DNA of 64,000 nt from Chitinophaga sp. 180180018-3 (GTDB lineage Bacteria; Bacteroidota; Bacteroidia; Chitinophagales; Chitinophagaceae), in NCBI RefSeq assembly GCF_037893185.1, contig NZ_CP140772.1, forward strand, positions 4,092,001 to 4,156,000, written 5' to 3'. The position numbers and the translations under genes were made by a program. Positions 18,782-28,400 of the stretch are shown piece by piece (the first letter of the stretch is position 1; each line of letters opens with the position of its first letter). The notes beneath the pieces are model-generated. The model made no database searches. It was not told the DNA's origin and saw nothing but the letters and a program-made list of their open reading frames with translations.

Positions 18782-19060
18782 CTGTTAGTCTTTAGCTATT
18801 CACTTTTAGTGATCAGAACGAATAATCTTAATGTACGGGGGTACAGAAAGTTTGTGCTGACCACAAAAGTGAAAGCACTTAGCAATTAGTTTTTAGTGAC
18901 CGGCATGAATAATCTTAATGTACGGGGGTACAGAAAGTTTGTGCTGATCACGAAAGCTAAAGGCTGTTAGCGATTAGTTTTTTTATGATCTGGGCGTATA
19001 GTCTTACCGTACGGGGGAGTACAGTGGCTTGTACTGATCATGAATGCTAAGCGCTAACAG
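18782..19060. repeat. Three tandem palindromic repeat units (period 87-89 bp)
   Basis: Three head-to-tail units lie between the GH5 and ABC permease genes. Each contains a core close to AATCTTAATGTACGGGGG, with the first bases of equivalent cores at about 18823, 18910 and 18999. The central TGTAC...GTACA is itself a small hairpin, and the outer parts of each unit pair imperfectly (for example TTCACTTTTAGTG with CACAAAAGTGAA in unit 1). The outermost ends of the array, CTGTTAG and CTAACAG, are complementary. Units 1 and 2 are nearly identical in the core and unit 3 is diverged. No open reading frame explains the pattern. Confidence 0.85.
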
Positions 19061-19223
19061 CTAACAGTTGGGAGATGACGCCAACAGCTGATTGCGAACA
19101 CCTGTTGTGCGCTACCGAACACATAAGTCAGAAATAAATATCGAATTACCTGAAAATAAAAAGAATAAAATTGGGCATACCCATTGAAAAGCAGTTTTGT
19201 TATTCAGCAATAACTGTAAGCTT

Positions 19224-21584
19224 ATGCTCAGCAACTATCTAAAATCGGCCTGGCGCAATCTCTTACGTTCCAAAGGTTTCTCTTTAATCAATATCTCCGG
19301 ACTTGCAATTGGTATGGCCGGAGCTATTTTTATATTGTTATGGATAACACATGAGATCAGCTTCGACAGGTTCCATCGCCATAGCGACCGGCTATATGAA
19401 ATGTATGGACTTACGACGGTAGATCAGCGTCTTTCCGTTATTACCCTTACAGAGCAGGCGCTGGCCCCGGCGTTAAAAAAAGATTTTCCGGAAGTAGAGG
19501 GAGCCGCGAGGATAGCAAACATTGGCAATTTCCTGCTTACTGCCGGGAATAACCGCTTCACAGGTATTAAAGGTAATTTTGCAGATCCTGCCTTTCTTGA
19601 GCTTTTTGATTTCCCGGTACTAAAAGGGAAAGAGCTTTTTAAAGATCTGCATTCCATAATTATCACAGAAAAACTGGCGAAGCAGCTGTTTGGGAATGAA
19701 GAGGCATTGAATAAACTGGTGCGCGTTAATAACGAAGCATTCTTTACCGTTACCGGCATTCTTAAAGACCTGCCGGCCAACACGCGTTTCGACTTCCAGT
19801 ATCTTCTGCCCTGGAAGTACCTGGAAAAGCTGGAAGGTGCAACTGACGGATGGATGACCAATAACATCTCCACATTCGTATTGCTAAAACCTCATTCCAA
19901 TGTTCAGGCATTCAACGCCAAAGTGAAGGATATAGCGCGTGTATATACCGGCCGCCCGGATATCTGGACACATTTTGCTTTTCCGCTGAAGCAATGGCAT
20001 CTTTATACCTCCTTTGAAAACGGACAGCCAACAGGCGGGCGTATTGAAACAGTGAAACTTTTCGGGATCATTGCAGCCCTGATTCTGCTGGTGGCGTGCA
20101 TTAACTTTGTGAACCTCAGCACCGCGCACAGTGAGAAACGCGCCCGGGAAGTAGGTATAAGAAAAGTTGCAGGCGCCAGGAGAAGCTGGCTGATCATTCA
20201 ATTCATGACGGAGGCGATCTTATCAACCATGATCGCAGGAGGTATTGCATTGCTGATCGTACAGGTAACACTTCCCTACTTTAATACACTGGTAAATGCC
20301 GATCTCACGATTCCTTATGATACCCCGGTATTCTGGATCAGTGCAGCAGGTTTTATATCACTCACTGCCCTGCTTTCCGGCGCCTATCCGGCATTCTACC
20401 TGTCTGCCTTCCGGCCTGCGGGCATCCTGAAAGGTACATTCCAGCAACAAGGGTCAGCGTTTTCTCCGCGCAAAACGCTGGTAACGATCCAATTCACATT
20501 TGCCACGGTTTTGATCATATCTACCATTATTATCAAAAACCAGATCAACTATACACAACACCGGATAACCGGGTACGCCGGCAACAATCTTATATATGTG
20601 AATTTCAACGGCGACATTGAAAAAAATTATGCGCTCATAAAAAAGGAACTACTCAATGAAGGCATTGCCACTGCGATCACTAAAACGATGGCGCCTGTAA
20701 CAGAACGTGGCAGCAACACCTGGGCTTTGTCGTGGCAAGGCAAACCAGCAGATTTTGATGAAACGATCGCATTATTCAGTTCCGATGCCAACCTGGTAAA
20801 AACCGCCGGATTGCAACTGATCGCAGGCCGGGATATCAATATTGAGCAATACCCGGGCGACAGCCTCTCCGTGCTGCTGAATGAAACAGCAGTAAAAACG
20901 ATGGGATTCAAAGATCCGGTAGGGCAACTCATTACAGAACCTTCCCAGGGCCGCAGCTGGCGGGTAGCCGGTGTGGTAAAAGACTATGTCATAGGCTCCC
21001 CTTATAATAAGATACCTCCTGTAGTGATACAAGGGCCTGCAAGCTGGTTCGGCACCATGCACATTAAATTCAACAACAGCGCATCCACCGCAGAAAACCT
21101 TAAAAAAACGGCGGCGATTTTTCAAAAATATAACCCGGCCTATCCATTTGACTATAGGTTTATCGACGAACAGTACGCTGCCAAATTCAGTGCGGAACAG
21201 CGTACCAAGGCCCTCGCCGGGTTGTTTGCATTCCTCGCAATATTGATCTCCTGCCTGGGACTACTCGGACTATCGGCACATATGGCGGAAAGCCGCATGA
21301 AAGAAATTGGGGTACGCAAGATACTGGGGGCTTCCATTACGGATATCGTAAAATTGCTGACGTTCCACTACCTGAAACTGGTAATTATTGCGGTGGTACT
21401 AGCTATCCCTATTGCCGGGTGGGTAATGAGCATATGGCTGAAAAACTTTGCCTATCATACAAACATCAGTTGGACCGTCTTTGCAATATCAGGTATGCTC
21501 TCGTTAGTGATTGCAATCCTTACCCTAAGCTTTGAAGTAGTGAAAGCTGCGAATAGATTGCCGGTAAAGAGTTTGCGAGAATGA
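19224..21584 (+). CDS. FtsX/MacB-type ABC transporter permease
   Basis: This is an inner membrane permease of 786 residues with two MacB-PCD/FtsX units, the usual Bacteroidota layout. It has an N-terminal helix (LSGLAIGMAGAIFILLWI), a first periplasmic domain, three helices around residues 280-420 (LFGIIAALILLVACINFVNLSTAHSEKRAREVGIRKVAGA), a second periplasmic domain, and a final trio of helices (GLFAFLAILISCLGLLGLSAHMAESRMKEIGVRKILGAS). No ATPase gene is adjacent, so it probably works with an ABC protein encoded elsewhere, perhaps in lipoprotein or peptide export. The ATG at 19224 places the conserved MLSNYLKSAWRNLLRSKGFS start at residue 1. The stop codon lies inside the left arm of a long palindrome. 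Confidence 0.92.
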   Translation: MLSNYLKSAWRNLLRSKGFSLINISGLAIGMAGAIFILLWITHEISFDRFHRHSDRLYEMYGLTTVDQRLSVITLTEQALAPALKKDFPEVEGAARIANIGNFLLTAGNNRFTGIKGNFADPAFLELFDFPVLKGKELFKDLHSIIITEKLAKQLFGNEEALNKLVRVNNEAFFTVTGILKDLPANTRFDFQYLLPWKYLEKLEGATDGWMTNNISTFVLLKPHSNVQAFNAKVKDIARVYTGRPDIWTHFAFPLKQWHLYTSFENGQPTGGRIETVKLFGIIAALILLVACINFVNLSTAHSEKRAREVGIRKVAGARRSWLIIQFMTEAILSTMIAGGIALLIVQVTLPYFNTLVNADLTIPYDTPVFWISAAGFISLTALLSGAYPAFYLSAFRPAGILKGTFQQQGSAFSPRKTLVTIQFTFATVLIISTIIIKNQINYTQHRITGYAGNNLIYVNFNGDIEKNYALIKKELLNEGIATAITKTMAPVTERGSNTWALSWQGKPADFDETIALFSSDANLVKTAGLQLIAGRDINIEQYPGDSLSVLLNETAVKTMGFKDPVGQLITEPSQGRSWRVAGVVKDYVIGSPYNKIPPVVIQGPASWFGTMHIKFNNSASTAENLKKTAAIFQKYNPAYPFDYRFIDEQYAAKFSAEQRTKALAGLFAFLAILISCLGLLGLSAHMAESRMKEIGVRKILGASITDIVKLLTFHYLKLVIIAVVLAIPIAGWVMSIWLKNFAYHTNISWTVFAISGMLSLVIAILTLSFEVVKAANRLPVKSLRE

Positions 21585-21675
21585 AGAATTAAGCAACAGC
21601 GCGAAGGCCTAAGCGGATATAGTTATTGTTATTATATCCGCTTAGGCCTTCGCGCTGTTGCTTAATTCTTCATTC
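21579..21675. terminator. 43-bp perfect inverted repeat between convergent genes
   Basis: The left arm (21579-21621) and right arm (21633-21675) are perfect reverse complements over 43 bp around an 11-base loop. The TGA of the ABC permease gene (21582-21584) is inside the left arm. Two of the three bases of the TGA of the convergent thioredoxin gene (21674-21676) are inside the right arm. It can act as a transcription stop for both genes, although the stem is far longer than a standard terminator and no clear U-tract follows. Confidence 0.8.
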
Positions 21676-22879
21676 ATTCAAAGGTTTCTCTCATTTTCTT
21701 ATCCATTGCCTCATCATTCTCTCCTCCTCCGCCGTAGCGGCCAATGATTATGCCCTGCGGATCGATGAGTATCTTGGTGGGCAGCGAATGAATGCCGTAA
21801 TAGTCGCTGATGTCTTCGGGGTTAGGAAGATTCTTTTGCCGTTTGCTCCAATCGAGGCCACGCAGCACATGTTTCCAGATGCCGATACCATCCTGGTTCA
21901 CGGCTTTTTTCCAGGCGTCGTGGTTAGAGTCGTCGTCTGATACACCAATGATCTCGAGCCCTTTCGACTGGTATTTGCTGTACAATGCTTTCAGATGGGG
22001 ATTGCCTTTCCGGCAGGGGCCACACCAGCTGGCCCAGAAATCCAGCAGTACGTATTTCCCCTTGAAATCAGCGAGATGAAGTGTTTGGCCGTTGATATCG
22101 GTTTTAGTGAATTCATGGGCCAGACTACCGGGAGAGCCTGCACGAAGGGCGTCCAGGGTTTTCTTTATGTCTTTACCATTCATGCTTTGTTGTAGTTTTT
22201 CGGACATGCGATGATAGCAGGCTTCTCCTTCCTGAAGAGGCATGCCACTCACGCGGTAGCGAAGTAGCTCAGCGGAAACATAGGAATCCGGATGTTGATC
22301 GATAAACGCTTTATCGACTTTTTCCATCTCATCGTAGTAAGGCTCCATTTGTTCCTTGAGCTTATCCAGTTTAACCTTCAGAGGATTTAACGCTGCATCT
22401 GTTTTCTTTGCCCGCATACCTGCGATGTATTCCTTATTCAATTTATTGAATGCATCAGACAGTGGTTTCAGTTTCTTTTGTACCGGCGCCCTGAGCCTGT
22501 CCAGTTCATCCTGCTCCTGTTGTACCGCCGATCCGCTCAGCTTTGCATCTTTTAGCCGGCCGGTAGCAGATGTCAGCTGCATAGTGGCTGGTTCCATGAA
22601 AAAGGAGCCCCAGTCTCCTTCTCCGTACATGGCTTTTTGCGGATCAGTATAGATACGTCCCGTCACAGGCTGCGTGAGTTCACCCGTAAAGGTAAATTTC
22701 CCGTGTTGCGATGTTGTGCTGTCAGTTTTGTAGCTATCGGCACCTGTGGCGTAAGAGAGATAGATGTAGTGGTCGGGCAGGCCTTTGATATCTCCCGAAA
22801 GTGTAAAACTCTTTTTCTCCTGGGCTATTCCCGGCAGCGTAAGCAGTGCTAACGGAAACGCAAGAACGTAGTATTTCAT
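21674..22879 (-). CDS. TlpA/ResA-like thiol-disulfide oxidoreductase with DUF4369-like domain
   Basis: This is a secreted redox protein of 401 residues. A signal peptide (FPLALLTLPGIAQ) is followed by a beta-rich DUF4369-type domain (about residues 24-115, FTLSGDIKGLPDHYIYLSY), a charged helical linker, and a thioredoxin fold with FWASWCGPCRKGNP, giving Cys286 and Cys289. The cis-proline segment is SLPTKILIDPQG. These proteins act in the periplasm or at the membrane, usually as reductases. It lies 17 bp downstream of a paralogue and completes the second SusC/SusD operon. Its disulfide substrate is unknown. Confidence 0.92.
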   Translation of the reverse strand: MKYYVLAFPLALLTLPGIAQEKKSFTLSGDIKGLPDHYIYLSYATGADSYKTDSTTSQHGKFTFTGELTQPVTGRIYTDPQKAMYGEGDWGSFFMEPATMQLTSATGRLKDAKLSGSAVQQEQDELDRLRAPVQKKLKPLSDAFNKLNKEYIAGMRAKKTDAALNPLKVKLDKLKEQMEPYYDEMEKVDKAFIDQHPDSYVSAELLRYRVSGMPLQEGEACYHRMSEKLQQSMNGKDIKKTLDALRAGSPGSLAHEFTKTDINGQTLHLADFKGKYVLLDFWASWCGPCRKGNPHLKALYSKYQSKGLEIIGVSDDDSNHDAWKKAVNQDGIGIWKHVLRGLDWSKRQKNLPNPEDISDYYGIHSLPTKILIDPQGIIIGRYGGGGENDEAMDKKMRETFE

Positions 22880-22896
22880 AATGATATTTTTTGTTG

Positions 22897-23982
22897 TTAC
22901 TTTAATATTTCTTCGAGTTTGCTATGCAATGCTGCGCCCCGCAGCTCTTTAGCGATAATAGTTCCCTGCGGGTCTATCAGGAAAGAAAACGGGATGGCCT
23001 GTATGCCATATTGCTGCGCCACTTCATTGCGGAAACCTTTCAGATCCGACAACTGTATCCAGGGCATGGCATCTTTAGCAACGGCTTCTTTCCATTTATC
23101 GGCCTTATCGTCCAGCGACACACCCACAACGGTGAAGTTTTTGTCTTTAAAGCGGTTGTAGGCTTTCAGTACGTTGGGATTCTCAGCGCGACAGGGACCG
23201 CACCAGCTGGCCCAGAAATCCAGCAGTACATATTTCCCTTTAAAATCAGACAGGCGCACTGTTTTCCCATTGATGTCGGTCTGGGAAAAATCAATCATGG
23301 GTTGCCCTATGGCACTGCGTTTCAGCACATCGAGGCGGCGCCTGACACGCTGACCGGTTTCAGACTGTTGTGCCGCCGGTGCGAGCAGGCGGTACAGGCT
23401 GTCCAGCGGCGCATATTCGCCCAATACAGCCCGCTCAGCGATGAGGTTCACGCTTACCGGGCTTTCGGGATGCGCTGCGATGTAGGCATTACCCCGCTGA
23501 TGCCGCTGTTCCCGCAGTGACTCTATCTTCGCTTCCATAGCGGCTTTCGCCGGATCATCGTCTTTCACATCATTGTAATGCTGGTACAGGGTATCTTCCT
23601 GGGCGCTGATATCAGCAAGTGACTTACTGTATGCTTCGTACGCATCCTGTGTGGGCGAACCGGTAATCCGGAGCCGGTCCAGCGAATCGATATTGCCCTG
23701 CAGATGTACTTCCTTGTTTTCCAGGAATACCTGCATGTATCGTTCAGCGGTGCCTATTGTAATCTGCTGAGGTTCCGGCAGCTGGCCCGTCCAGGTGAAT
23801 TTTCCGTCTTTCACCGGTACAGTGTCCGTTTTACCGGAATCGGCTATGGGCCGGAAAATGTATATCATGGAATCTTTCAGGCCTTTTATTTCCCCTATCA
23901 GCGTAGCTTTAGGCGTTTCCGGCTGATGGCAGGCCATCGCGGCCAGGGCGAGGGTAAACGATGTTGCAATAATGGATTTCAT
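22897..23982 (-). CDS. TlpA/ResA-like thiol-disulfide oxidoreductase, lipoprotein
   Basis: This is a 361-residue paralogue of the next gene downstream. It carries a lipoprotein signal ending in AAMAC (Cys18), a DUF4369-like domain (ATLIGEIKGLKDSMIYIFRP), a helical middle, and a thioredoxin domain with FWASWCGPCRAENP (Cys261, Cys264) and AIPFSFLIDPQG containing the cis-proline. It follows SusD by 20 bp. Two successive thioredoxins after one SusC/SusD pair suggest that the imported or bound material, or a partner protein, needs thiol chemistry in the periplasm. That last point is an inference from gene order. Confidence 0.92.
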   Translation of the reverse strand: MKSIIATSFTLALAAMACHQPETPKATLIGEIKGLKDSMIYIFRPIADSGKTDTVPVKDGKFTWTGQLPEPQQITIGTAERYMQVFLENKEVHLQGNIDSLDRLRITGSPTQDAYEAYSKSLADISAQEDTLYQHYNDVKDDDPAKAAMEAKIESLREQRHQRGNAYIAAHPESPVSVNLIAERAVLGEYAPLDSLYRLLAPAAQQSETGQRVRRRLDVLKRSAIGQPMIDFSQTDINGKTVRLSDFKGKYVLLDFWASWCGPCRAENPNVLKAYNRFKDKNFTVVGVSLDDKADKWKEAVAKDAMPWIQLSDLKGFRNEVAQQYGIQAIPFSFLIDPQGTIIAKELRGAALHSKLEEILK

Positions 23983-24002
23983 ATAACGGATTTAAGCGTG
24001 TA

Positions 24003-25424
24003 CTAATTCTTCTGATAACCAGGATTCTGATCACCGAAAAGCGGATTGAAAACGAACTCGCTTTTCGGCACGGGCAGGATGTACCTGATCTTGTCGTTTA
24101 ATGTTGGCCGCAGCTCCAGGATGGTTGCAGGTGACTGCCTCAGCAGGGCCATCCACTCCTGGCCATCCTCTCCTACCAGATTTCTGGCGGTTTCCAGGTA
24201 AATCTGCTTCAATACCTGCGTAGTGCCGGCGGCATTATCTACAGCACTGAAATCGGTCACGCCTCCATGTCCCATTACCATCTTCAGGATATCCCGGGCT
24301 CCCTGTAAATCGCCGGTTCCTTTTACCAGCGCTTCTGCTTTCAGCAGATATACTTCGGTAAGGCGGAAAGCATAGGCTGTTTCGGAGGTAACGGAAGGGC
24401 TGCTTCCCTGTTTGATGTATTTCAGGAAGTAGTAAGTTCCTGCAGCGTTTTTATTGGAATCGCCTACCATCCAGGTACTCCGCGGATCGTTCTTCAACAG
24501 ATCTTTCAAGGCTGTTTTTGCTACATACAGGGAAGAGGCGCCGGGCCAGTACTGGTGGCTCAGGCAATAATAGTAATTCTCCTGGTTTTGCTGAGGCCTG
24601 ATACCCAGGATCACTTCCTGGCTATTCAGTCCTTTGAGATAGAATATATCCTGCGTGCGGGTTTCCAGCGTATATTTTCCGCTGTTGATGATGGCATCTG
24701 CCAGGGCAGTAACTTTGGCGTAATCGTCCGGCTGACCGTGACTCATCAGCACCCGCATTTTCAGTGCCATAGCGGCCCAGCGGGTAGCGAACCAAACGGG
24801 ATTGGTATCCGGCCCGTCGGCAACGGCAGCATCCAGGTCAGACAGGATGAAGTCGTAGCTGTCTTTTACCGAGCTGCGGGCTTTGGGCACATCTCCTACG
24901 GTGATGAACTGATCGCGAAGCAATGCGCCGTATTGGCTGTTCAGATCAAACCATTGTCCGAAAAAACTCAACAGTTTAAAATGCGCATATGCCCTCAGAA
25001 AGCGGGCTTCGGCCAGGATCTGTTTTTTGCGGTTGCCGCTGAAGCCTTTGTCTTCCAAATCATTTACTCCTTTAATAACCCCATTGGCAGCATTAATGAT
25101 CTGGTAGGTATTTGTCCAGTAGATATTGGCGAAGGAAGAATTGGCATAGTCGTTCTGCTCTGCTCTGTCCGAACCATATCCATATCCCAGGAAGCCTGCG
25201 AACATACCAGGAGGTACTTCATGTTCAAACCAGCGGGTGGTGTTATCTGAGGTGACGTTTGCAAACTGGTAGTATACGCCGTTGAGCGCTATTTCGGAAG
25301 TCCGCTGATCGAGGATGGTATTGCCATCCACCTTTGCATTTTCCGGTAATTTTCCCAGCTCATTCCGGCATGCAGCAGCCGTGATCACTGCGGTTCCAAG
25401 AAGTATATAAACAATCTTTTTCAT
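24003..25424 (-). CDS. SusD/RagB-family outer membrane lipoprotein
   Basis: This is the 473-residue partner of the SusC protein encoded 10 bp upstream. A lipoprotein signal (LLGTAVITAAAC) precedes the helical body, with FLRAYAHFKLLSFFGQWFD, a TPR-like core, YAFRLTEVYLLKAEALV, and the C-terminal signature ILPVPKSEFVFNPLFGDQNPGY. The start at 25424 is chosen because it directly precedes the signal peptide; the open frame upstream runs into the SusC stop. The ligand is unknown, and the operon has no glycosidase that would hint at one. Confidence 0.94.
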   Translation of the reverse strand: MKKIVYILLGTAVITAAACRNELGKLPENAKVDGNTILDQRTSEIALNGVYYQFANVTSDNTTRWFEHEVPPGMFAGFLGYGYGSDRAEQNDYANSSFANIYWTNTYQIINAANGVIKGVNDLEDKGFSGNRKKQILAEARFLRAYAHFKLLSFFGQWFDLNSQYGALLRDQFITVGDVPKARSSVKDSYDFILSDLDAAVADGPDTNPVWFATRWAAMALKMRVLMSHGQPDDYAKVTALADAIINSGKYTLETRTQDIFYLKGLNSQEVILGIRPQQNQENYYYCLSHQYWPGASSLYVAKTALKDLLKNDPRSTWMVGDSNKNAAGTYYFLKYIKQGSSPSVTSETAYAFRLTEVYLLKAEALVKGTGDLQGARDILKMVMGHGGVTDFSAVDNAAGTTQVLKQIYLETARNLVGEDGQEWMALLRQSPATILELRPTLNDKIRYILPVPKSEFVFNPLFGDQNPGYQKN

Positions 25425-25434
25425 GATTACAGAT

Positions 25435-28400
25435 TTAAAATCCAAAGCGGATACCCAGGTTGTATTGTTTTACGGTCGGGAAAGTGCTCACATCGCTGGC
25501 GCCATCGATCAGGCTATACGGATTATTGCTGACCTCCGGATCAGGCCCGGGATACTTCGTGATCGTGAACAGGTTAGTAGCCGATGCATAAACACTCGCC
25601 TCCCTGATATGAAGGTTGCCGGCCACCCTTGCCGGGAGCTGATATGTAAGCGTGATCGATTTCAGGCGGATGTAGGAGCCATCGTATACATCGGAACTGC
25701 TGGTTCCCGACGGGAAATTCCCCAGCAACAAACGGGGACGGTCAGATCCCGGATTTTGCGGCGTCCAGCGCTGTAAAATTCTCGCCCCCCGGTTCGTATA
25801 ACTATCTGTGTACTTATTCTGAATATCCGCCAGGTAAAGTATCTGCCCTCCGTAGGAATACGTCAGCAGCGTGATCAGGTTAAAGTTTTTATACGTAAAC
25901 GTATTGGTAAATCCACCATAGAATTTTGGTTGTGCATGCCCTACTACCGTTTTCTGGAAGAAGCCATCACTGCCCATTTCATACATCGGATCGCCTATGC
26001 CCAGGTAGGGATTGAAATACATATAGTAGGTAAATATTTTTTTATAATCGTCCAGTTGCTTTTGATTTTGAATGATGCCCGTTTGCTTGTAGCCGTAGAA
26101 AAGTCCTAATGATTCTCCTTTTTTCACGATGGTATTACTATTGAAATAAGCATCTCCCGTGTTATTCGGATCACCGAAATCGTTATTGATATCCGTTACT
26201 TTGGCTCTGTTACCGGAAATGTTCAGGGCGCCTGTCCACTGGAACTGCTTGTGTTTGATAAAATCGGCCCGCAGATCCAGTTCCAGCCCTTTATTGCTGA
26301 TAGTAGCGATATTAGCGATTACGGTATTGTAAGATGAACTAGGCGCCAGTTGTGAAGAAAGCAGCAGGCCGGTAGTGATTTTCTCGTAATAGCCAATCAC
26401 CCCTCTCACCCGGGAATTGAACAACTCGAAATCGAGGCCCAGGTCTTTTTGCAGGGTGGATTCCCATTTGATCTTATTGTTGCCCAGTTGTGTAGGTATC
26501 AGTGCATTCACGCCGCCGTAGGACCCTGGTGTATATAACGTATAATAGAGATAATCGCCGAAATTTTGCGTACCGGTGTATCCGGCGCTGGCCCTGAGTT
26601 TCAGTTCAGTAACCCATTTGGCATTTTTCATAAAAGGCTCTTCAGATATTCTCCAGGCAACACCACCGGAAGGGAAGTACCCTACGCGGTTATGTGCCGG
26701 AAATTTCGAAGAGGCGTCGGAACGGCCGGTGAAGGTGAGCAGGTATTTTTCCTTCAGCGCGTAGTTGGCTCTCATGTAAAAACTAAGCAACGTATTCTGG
26801 CCGGAAACGCCCGTAGGTGGCAGTGCAATGGCTGCAGACGAAAGGTTGTTGAGAAATTTATCGTCCGGAAAACCCTGACCGCTGGCGGAGAAGGAATTGA
26901 AGCGGTATTTCTGCCACGACGTGCCCGCAACCAGGTTCAGGCGATTGTTTTTATTGAATTGCTTATCCCAGGTGACTACATTTTCGAAGAAGAGGTTCAC
27001 GTCTTCGCTCTGCGCCTGTGAGCCGGTACCTCCGTTAGAGTTGCCCACTCCTTCCGGCGATGTTACGACCGCACTGCTGGGCACATAGTTCAGCTGGTGA
27101 TAGTTGTTATAGTTGACAGAGAGCGTACTTCTGAATTTCAGATCCTTCAGGATATCATAGTCGCCCGAAAGCGAACCTATCATAGAAGCCGTTTTCCCCT
27201 GGTTGATACCATCCAGCAGCACTAGCGGGCTCTGATATCCCCGGTAATCGTATCCGCCGATCTGCGAGCCCAGGAAGCGATAAGGCGTGCCATCGGCGTT
27301 ATAGGCTGGCAATGTAGGCGGAGCAAACATAGCGGCCGGATAGATGCCGTTGGTGATATTGTTTTTAGTAAATCCGTAATCCAGGTTAGTGATAATGCGC
27401 AGCTTACTGGTGATCTCGTTATCCAGACTGATCTTACCGGAAATGCGGGAGAAATCGGTGCCTTTCACAGCGCCATCCTGTTTCGTATAGGCGAGAGAGG
27501 TATAGTAGCGGGAGCCGCTACCACCGCCTCTTACAGAGATATCGGCGTTATGTGAAATGGCATTGCGGAGCACCAGCTTAAGCCAGTCGGTATTGGCAGT
27601 GCCGAGGCTTTCCGGGTGTTCGATAATTTTTGTGGCTTTGGCATCCGGGTCTTCTCCGGCGGCTGCTTTAGCGGCATTGAGGTTACGGGCGGCCTCCTGT
27701 AATATGTTCACATATTGAGTGGCGTTCAGCAGCTTCTCTTTAATGGGCGCGCTCATGCCTGCGTAATAGTTCGCTTCCAGTATAGGTTTCTGGTTCAGCT
27801 TACCTTTTTTTGTGGTGATGATGATGACACCATTCGCAGCCTTTGACCCATAGATGGCCGTTGCGGAGGCATCTTTCAAAATATCTATACTTTCTATATC
27901 AGAAATATTGAGTCCGGCCAGGCTGTTCAGGCCGCGGGAAAAGGAGCCCCCCACCCCATTGTTAGGATCATCGTTCCCGCCGCGTTCGATGGGATTCACC
28001 ACCTCTGCCTGGTTCTGGATGTACCTGTTCTGAATGGTGACCTGCACGCCATCGATAATGTAGAGCGGGTCGTTACCCCCCAACAGGGAAGTACCTCCGC
28101 GGATGCGTATTTTGGCTACACCTCCGGGCGAACCATCGGCCTGAACTACCTGAACGCCTGCGGCTTTCCCTGCCAGCGCCTGATCGATACTGGCGTAGGG
28201 TACATTTTTCACTTCCTCTACGTTCACTGAAACGACTGAACCGGTAAGATCTTTTCTTTTGGTACTGCCGTAACCTACCACCACATACTGATTCAGATCA
28301 TCTATCCTGGGCAGCAGCTGTACCTCGATCTTCGCCTTGCCTTTGAGCGCAACGGTCTGGGCCTCATATCCCACGCAGGTAAGCTGCAACACGGCACGGC

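Noticed and set aside
18782..19060. The repeat array considered as a CRISPR
   Set aside because: Units are contiguous with an 87-89 bp period, palindromic and degenerate, with no unique spacers and no cas genes nearby.
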